Assembly (NCBI GenBank): GCA_021464245.1
Contig: JADCRB010000069.1
Location: forward strand, 3,110,895 to 3,174,894
Source of the DNA: Carallia brachiata
Lineage: Eukaryota; Streptophyta; Magnoliopsida; Malpighiales; Rhizophoraceae
Direction of reading: 5' to 3'
Length of the DNA stretch: 64,000 bases
Shown: positions 58,501 through 64,000 of the stretch, in pieces
How positions within the stretch are numbered: position 1 is the first letter of the stretch
Layout of the letters: each line of letters begins with the position of its first letter
The notes under the pieces: model-generated
Told to the model about the DNA's origin: nothing
Databases searched by the model: none
What the model saw: only the letters and a program-made list of their open reading frames with translations
Made by a program: the position numbers and the translations under genes

Positions 58501-59131
58501 ATTTTGCTTGATCTTGCTGTTCTGGATTCCTGCTTTTAAAATGCCTTACATGGGGATAATTTGTGGGTAATGCAAACAGAATTTTGAAAAAGATCTTTTG
58601 GAGAAATATATTTCTACAACTTATTTCTTTGACATAATAGTTAACATTTTCTTTCAACAATTTTATTGAAGCTATCTTTATGTAGCGAATCACAGGAATA
58701 TTGTTAGATATCCAGTTCTGATGCGGGAGATGTGGCTTCAGATGTGGCATGATATTAATCCTGGTGCAAAATCAAACTTTGTCACAAAAGGTAGATTTTT
58801 TTTTTCTATATATTTCTGTTTTCCTGTAATATGTGTGATTGTGTTGGCTGATGTGTTGTGTAATAGCTAAGCGTGGGCCTTTGAGGAATGATGACTGCTA
58901 CTGGGACTATGGGAAAGCCCGGTGTGCATGGCCTGAATATTGCGAATATAGGTATGTATTTGAATTCATAATTTTGTTATTTTCTTTCATTACCCTACTA
59001 GCATTTTTCATTTTTAAAACCTTTTGCAATTGATGCATGGCGTCTGCAGGTATGTTTTTGGGGATGTACACTTGGGGCAAAGCTGTAGGTTGAAGAATTC
59101 CTCAACCGATACACTCTTGCATTACCTATAG
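52530..59131 (+). CDS. PSAT: Phospholipid:sterol O-acyltransferase (PSAT1-type, LCAT family), one frameshift
   Basis: Fifteen exons: 52530-52757, 53219-53354, 53462-53606, 53721-53890, 53992-54067, 55132-55336, 55421-55595, 55954-56053, 56652-56746, 57384-57435, 57580-57651, 58152-58320, 58686-58790, 58867-58951, 59050-59131. An N-terminal hydrophobic segment is followed by the LCAT motifs: IIIPGFASTQLRAW, the nucleophile serine in VFAHSLGNHV, the acid in GDDTVPYNSL and the histidine in SEHDGSDVQVE. It transfers acyl groups from phospholipids to sterols, making sterol esters at the ER or microsomes. Exon 5 is one base short: after KQHFSG the frame leaves the conserved TFGLPLSE, and exon 6 begins in the wrong phase. 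The likely site is 54041-54042, where AAA appears as AA. With that base the protein would be 631 aa, against 633 in Arabidopsis. All fifteen splice sites are sound, so consensus error is likely. Confidence 0.9.
52924..53095. mobile_element. MITE in PSAT intron 1, related to 52034-52214
   Basis: The ends GGACACGAAAA and TTTTCGTGTCC are perfect 11-bp inverted repeats. Inner similarity (GATTGATTTGTGTAACT against the GATTAATTTATACACC type) links it to the element at 52034. It is 172 bp long and non-coding. Confidence 0.65.
54251..54824 (+). mobile_element. TRIM (terminal-repeat retrotransposon in miniature) in PSAT intron 5
   Basis: Two direct LTRs of exactly 203 bp (54251-54453 and 54622-54824), TGTTGAAGT...ACA, are flanked by the perfect 5-bp duplication GTAAA (54246-54250, 54825-54829). 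The 168-bp interior starts with TAGTATCAAGGTCC, similar to an initiator-tRNA-Met primer site, and ends with a purine tract GTGAGGGGGCG. The interior also has repeated CAGGTGAGTTGG/CAAGTGAGTTGG motifs. The LTRs are about 85% alike by eye. There is no coding capacity. Confidence 0.9.
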
Positions 59132-60170
59132 AATACGTAGCTTAAAAGGTACCTGCTCTCTTCATTGCTTCATGCCAGTGAGTGTAACTTAAAATGTTGG
59201 ATAAAGTTTCTTCAAATAACTATGCCACACGTTTGCTTTAATTCTTGTTCAGTGCAAAATATATTTTAGTGTTGTTCAGCAGTTGTCCAACTTTTTTGTG
59301 ATAGCGATTATATTTATGACAAAAGTAAATATGCAGTTTGAATTGTGTCTGCTAATTCCTTTGAGGTACAAGGCTTCATGTACCGTTCGGAAATTTGAAT
59401 TTCAAAAGATGAGTTTCAGAATTCTTGTAATTTTAAGATTGTCCATCATGATTGAATGTTCGGTGATGCATCATGTCCTTCTTCCTGCCAGCAACTCGTC
59501 AATTTGAATTGCTCGAAAACTTATCTTAGATGTAATTAACTTCCTGGTGTCATGTTCTGCTGTTTTGGTTATCACAGTTGCTAACGTGTACCTAGGTTCT
59601 ACAGTGACTCATTCTCACCAATTGTTGGTGTGTTCGGAGGTACATCAGCATTCATCAGAGAGCCCACTCTGCATAGGAAAGAAATTGGGGCCTTTTGTTG
59701 ATTCCTCAATGTATTACAAAGTGAAATTCCTCAAATGCACAAATGAGACTGCCATAAAACCACAAAGATTCGGTGTCTTCATTTCTGCCGTGTGATCTGT
59801 GCTTCTTTCTTTTAGCTGCCCTCCACCTACAGAGTGACACTTCATCATGTCCGCTTATTGGACAGAATGCTTGTCTACACTACTTCACTTGTTATGGCCG
59901 TGACAGCCTACAGTTTTAAAGTTTTACGTGGACAGATTCTTCAGCAATAAGAAATGCATTTTCAACTAGAATATGACTTAAAACTGTTTCTCTGGGTCTT
60001 ATGTACAAGTAGAGTACAAACCACTGAATATTTGGTTCACAGGGTGACAAACCACGGGGTGGTAAAAGTTCTGATTGCTAATAGCGTATGAAGAAGAAAA
60101 GAGTTGAGATATGTTACAATTTCAAGGTTTATTGAATTTTCACTTATTGTATTTTCTGCTGTGTACAAGG
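59132..60170. other. 3' flank of PSAT
   Basis: Presumed 3' untranslated sequence followed by intergenic DNA. Only short chance ORFs occur. Confidence 0.45.
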
Positions 60171-60185
60171 GAATTACATCTTTTT

Positions 60186-60308
60186 TTTTTTTTTGTGTTA
60201 AAGGAGCTGTAGTACAGCTGGTAGGGGAAGGGAACATGGGAATAACAGGTCCGGGGTTCGATAACCCAGAGAAACTCTCCAACCACTGCAGCCAAAGGCT
60301 GCTTCCCA
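60186..60308 (-). mobile_element. SINE with 15-bp target duplication
   Basis: GAATTACATCTTTTT occurs at 60171-60185 and 60309-60323. Between them, read on the minus strand, lie an A-box/D-arm-like TGGCTGCAGTGGTTGGAGAG, then GGGTTATCGAACCCC (B-box-like), then a terminal poly(A) (poly(T) at 60186-60194 on the plus strand). The poly(A) next to the duplication fixes the orientation. Confidence 0.8.
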
Positions 60309-60489
60309 GAATTACATCTTTTTGGTTACCGTAAAGTTGGCAATTTTCGTTTCATTACTTACAATTTCTCCATCACACTGTTGATACCGGAGCCTACTCA
60401 ATTTCAGATTGGATTCAGGGTAGCCTACTCAATAACCGGGGGTTAGTTTCAGGTGATCGCCTGTTGCCTATTTAATTCATGTGCCCATT

Positions 60490-60640
60490 TACTTTTTCCA
60501 GGGTTGGAAGGAAGGGTTAGAGCCCCATAGGGAAGGGGGCTTGGTGAGGAGGGGTGGGGGTTTGAACCCTGCCATTGTAAGATGCAGCACGCCTCTTTGT
60601 CACTCAGGACTACACTGAGTCCTTTGTATGCCCGTTTCCT
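60490..60640 (-). mobile_element. Possible second SINE relic
   Basis: On the minus strand GCAGGGTTCAAACCCCCACC resembles a tRNA B box, preceded by CCTGAGTGACAAAGAGGCG. The composition differs from the surroundings. The ends are unclear and no target duplication was found. Confidence 0.4.
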
Positions 60641-60882
60641 AATGTTATCTGAAACCCTAGGATGTATATACGTGTGTGACTGAGTTTGATTTACCATGAC
60701 TACATGACATGAAAATCCAACATGGACGGAGACAAAATAGAGGCCGTATATTTCCCCTTGCATCCATAGCTACAGGCAATTATAATAGGTACAAGTACAA
60801 TAAGGTATATCCAGATCACACTGCAAAGAATTCAAACTTAATGTGAGCAGAGAACAGCAGGGCAACAACAATCCGCCACAGG

Positions 60883-62701
60883 CTAGCTGCCCTTTTTTAT
60901 TTCAAAGGAATATTTGAGTTCCATATGACATCTTCTGTCATCATCTTCGAACTGCACAAAACCGGAAACCAATAATGTAAGTGCAGTTTTTGTAGATACT
61001 TGTATGCATTACGTGTGTATATACGTGTATTGAACATGGCTCAAAACTGCATGCAATCAATTAGCATCCACCTGTTAAAGGAAAAAAACGAATGAAAACA
61101 CCTCGAGGTCGACAGAGTCTCATTTCTGGGTCTCAAGTTGAACAGATATTAAGCATGCACAATTGAACACACACCTTAAGCATTGCCGAATATATTCCCC
61201 TTGCCAACAGGCCGGAAGGAGTAGTCTCCTCCTCTAGAGTATGCACATATGGTTGCCGCTGGGGGGCAAAAGTACCTAGCATTCCCTGCTCTGATCAACT
61301 GAAACTCCCAACATTAACAACGATAAGTAATAAACAAATGCGAAAAACAAAATTTGAATTGCTGGCTACAAATATGCAGCCAGATTGTTTGTAGCATCTC
61401 CGGGAATTGGAAGAATGGATGTAATGAATGGTGATTAGGTGCAAATGCCATGATCTATAAGCACTATGAGTTTGAACAGGACTGCCAAATTCTTTTGGAC
61501 TGTAAGGACTTCTATAGTATGCCTGAAATCCAAACAATTATTCTTCAAAGCAAAATCTAGAATATTGGCTACACTTTCAAAACCATAAAGAAAACATTCT
61601 AAATTCCAAGGAATCGACCATATTGCACTTTGTATATGAAAAGTATCAATCAAAGGACAATTCCGCACCTTGGAGACCCCCTTTCCACACTGTATTTGAA
61701 TATGTTAGGCCGGAAACGATGTTATGCATAACACTGAACGTTAGCTTAAGACGATATCGAGATCCCTCCCTGAGGGAAAAAAGAAGACCAGCACTCTGAA
61801 TTTCATCACCAGGCAATGGAGTGCTTATTTCCCCAAAGTCATCGGATATAATTCCTATGGAGTGGAACTTCACCCTCGGTTCCATTTGATCTATAATAAC
61901 AGGAAACATATAGATATGAATATATGATCTTCAGAAACAAAACAGAATCAGAAGCAGAAAGGGGGAAAAGATGGAAAATGCTGAAAATAGGCTTCATTAT
62001 ACGCACCATTTACATCACTCTCTAGACAACCAAGTAGCTTCTCTTTCCACCTCCTTAAGCTATCATCATCCTGCAATAAAATTAACCCCAAATGAAAACA
62101 TTGGAATAGGAGAAAATTGGGAAGAAACAAAGAAAATAATGGGCTCATGGGTTGCTTTTAAGATGAGGGAAAAGCATAGGCAAAGAAAATTCCTAAGAAC
62201 CAACAAAGCCTAAATTTTTGCAGGATTTACCAACATTAAAGTGCTTAATTAGAACAACTAGTGAAAATCAGGTTTTCTCAGGATCTAATTCAACTTTGAT
62301 ACCTACCCACAAATTATATAATATGAACAACAAGAAAGGCCATGAAAAAGCAATGAAAGAATTGAAGATCACATCTTTAAAAAAAAAAACACAAAGATAA
62401 ATGAGAAGTAAGTAGAGAAATGAAAGAGAGAAAATAAAAAAACCTTGTCTTTCTCAATCTGTTCCTTTAGGGAGACCAAAGGCCCAGGTACAAAAGCTGT
62501 AACAGGAACCCCATTATCATCTTCATGATCATCTTCTTCTTCTTCATCTTCATGTTCATGTTCTTCCACTTGATGAACAACAGCTTCAATGGGTGACTTG
62601 TCAGCTATGCCCTTTTGCTTATCTTGTTTGTCATCTACTACTTCAACTGTTGTTGTTTTTGTGGATGGACCTGCTTCTTCTTTTCTCTTCCCGCTCTCCA
62701 T
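60883..62701 (-). CDS. GDI1: Rho GDP-dissociation inhibitor (RhoGDI), one frameshift
   Basis: Five exons: 62701-62444, 62070-62007, 61890-61669, 61298-61175 and 60951-60883. The N-terminal part is acidic (a Glu/Asp/His-rich stretch at residues about 45-65). The RhoGDI fold follows: SLRRWKEKLLG (regulatory arm), then the immunoglobulin-like sandwich with LREGSRYRLKLTFSV, NIVSGLTYSNTVWK, EEETTPSGLLARG and the end strand MELKYSFEIKK. It extracts prenylated ROP GTPases from membranes and keeps them inactive; Arabidopsis SCN1 restricts root-hair sites this way. Exon 4 is one base short: between SRE and LGTF the frame breaks (near 61282, AAA read as AA). With it restored the length would be 245 aa, normal for plants. 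The other splice phases agree, so consensus error is likely. Confidence 0.88.
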
Positions 62702-62877
62702 TCTCTCTCTCCCTCTCTCTCTCTCTCTATTAGCAGCTAATCCTTAAGCTCTGCAAACCCTTTCAATTTCAAGTTCAAGTAGCGAGAAATCTACTTGGGA
62801 CCACTATAAAGGATTCGAGATTTGAGATACAATTAGAAAACAAAGCGAAATAAATATGTGAACACTCGCTGTGATCA

Positions 62878-62908
<31 letters not shown>

Positions 62909-62915
62909 GTATAAT
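62702..62915 (-). promoter_or_regulatory. CT/GA-repeat leader and upstream region of RhoGDI
   Basis: (TC)n tracts at about 62704-62730 and 62879-62907 (GA on the gene strand) flank the presumed transcription start above the ATG at 62701. GA-rich leaders are common in plant genes. Confidence 0.5.
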
Positions 62916-63694
62916 AATACTGAGTTTGTCTGCCTGTCTGTCTTTGCCTTGGCTTGATTTCATTGGGAGTTGTGTTGTCATCCAGGTGTCCCAAACAATC
63001 ATTAACATTTAATTGGACAACTTTACTTTAAGTAACAATAAATTAATACTCTTCTAAAAAAATATAATAATAAATTAATAAAATAATTTATTAATAAATA
63101 TTTATTTATTATAAACTTTAATTATTTATTTATAAATATTATTTTGTTATATTTTATTGTGAATATTTTCTTATCTTTTATAGAGGAAAGGTGGCAACAA
63201 TATCCAATTATAACTTACTAATTTAGCTCCAAACTTTCTTCCAATTAAACTAAATCATGCTTCTTTTATATAATAAAGTTTACAAGAATACTATTTCACC
63301 ACACTTATGAGAGAGCGTGGTAGTTGTAGTGATTTCAAGTATTAGATCGTAAAAAATATATTAAATTTAAAAAATAAATAAATTATTAAATATTATTAAA
63401 TTAATTATATGTATTTATTTATACTTATGTGTGTATAACGGGACTCTAAAATTTAAGGAAAACAAAGCAACGACAGGCTGTGCGTCAATTAAAAGTGTCG
63501 TATTCCATTGGAAAAAAAAAAAAAAGTGTCGTATTCCTACTAATTGCATTGCATTCATGTACGAAAGTCAAGGGTTAATAATTATATATTCTACCAACTA
63601 ATTTTGATGTTAGAAAATTTCTTCCCACCATGGGTTATTTGTTCAAATCATAATCAACGCAAACAGTGTAACTACTGTACGTAACACATTATGA
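62916..63694. other. AT-rich intergenic DNA
   Basis: AT-rich sequence including the dispersed motif AATAAATAAATTATTAAAT (about 63371). A short direct repeat, AAAGTGTCGTATTCC, occurs twice at about 63491-63538. No gene is seen. Confidence 0.45.
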
Positions 63695-63699
63695 AAGGA

Positions 63700-64000
63700 T
63701 ATATCAATATTTTAATTTTAAATTTTAAATTTTTAAATTTTTTTATGTTTAAATTTTAAATTTTTTTAATATTTTATTTGAGTTTTAAATTTTTTAATTT
63801 TTTACCAAATCAGTCCTTTATTTATCAAAAGTGATTAATTTATTAAAAAAAGATTTTAACTTTACAAAAAATTATTTAAAAAAGATTAAATATATGAATT
63901 AAATGTCTTTTTTATCAAAAATATATATGTTATATTTAATTCTTATATTTATTAATTAAAAAAATTTAATGTGTATATTCTGTTGATGAAAAAAATATTT
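63700..64000. mobile_element. Second copy of the 17,269-17,738 MITE, cut by the window end
   Basis: From TTTTTAATTTTTTACCAAATCAGTCC to the window end it is collinear with 17330-17546, sharing TTTATCAAAAGTGATTAATTTATTA-type sequence and ATTAAATATATGAATT.AATGTC. The left end is uncertain and the right end is outside the window. Confidence 0.75.

Noticed and set aside
60200..60265. A functional tRNA gene on the plus strand (A- and B-box-like GTACAGCTGGTAGG and GGTTCGATAACC)
   Set aside because: No cloverleaf can be drawn, and the poly(A) and 15-bp duplication show a SINE on the minus strand.
1..64000. CRISPR array, prophage, bacterial operon or integrated plant virus
   Set aside because: No regularly spaced repeats, phage or viral reading frames, or bacterial gene layout were found; everything fits plant nuclear DNA.

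Overview
Nuclear DNA of a dicot plant, probably a woody rosid; the species cannot be fixed from the sequence. The basis is very AT-rich intergenic DNA, genes with short GT-AG introns, and plant-only families (MYB-CC phosphate-response factor, MIK2-type LRR receptor kinase, NPF transporters, EXO84, PSAT, RhoGDI). No bacterial, viral, CRISPR, rRNA or tRNA gene was seen. About nine gene loci occupy less than half of the 64 kb; the rest is transposon debris and AT-rich spacer.

Layout. 0.4-1.4 kb (+): last two exons of a PHR1/PHL1-like MYB-CC transcription factor. 3.3-8.1 kb (-): a MIK2-like LRR receptor kinase, complete but for two single-base frameshifts. 8.1-20.3 kb: no convincing gene; a complete non-autonomous Copia-type LTR element (9,940-13,015), a diverged tandem segmental duplication (13.74-15.26 and 16.13-17.79 kb) split by one MITE and invaded by another, and a GC-rich island. 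20.6-22.6 kb (+): a two-RRM, Gly/Tyr-rich hnRNP1-type RNA-binding protein. 22.6-27.1 kb: 3' flank and MITEs. 27.1-45.5 kb (+): a tandem array of NPF5.2-like (PTR3-type) transporters, with two intact four-exon genes and one shattered pseudogene. 46.1-51.1 kb (-): EXO84C-type exocyst subunit, seven exons, intact. 52.5-59.1 kb (+): PSAT1-type phospholipid:sterol acyltransferase, fifteen exons with one frameshift and a TRIM retroelement in intron 5. 60.9-62.7 kb (-): RhoGDI, five exons with one frameshift. The window ends in a second, cut-off copy of the 17.3 kb MITE.

How the genes relate. The loci do not form an operon-like unit. EXO84 (exocytic tethering) and RhoGDI (control of ROP GTPases) both act in polarised secretion, PSAT makes sterol esters from membrane phospholipid, and MIK2 is a plasma-membrane receptor; their proximity is probably chance. 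EXO84 and PSAT are head to head over about 1.4 kb. The NPF array is the only clear local gene-family expansion.

Main points of interest. (1) Four one-base frameshifts in three otherwise well-preserved genes, three of them clearly at short homopolymers, which looks more like consensus error than gene decay. (2) An exon-3 tract of the two NPF genes far more alike than their exon 4, suggesting gene conversion. (3) Two non-coding LTR elements with exact boundaries: a 3.1-kb element holding a 22-bp minisatellite that resembles its own U3 motifs, and a 574-bp TRIM. (4) Several uncatalogued MITEs, SINE-like units and a long foldback near the EXO84 start. I found no coherent new multi-gene system.
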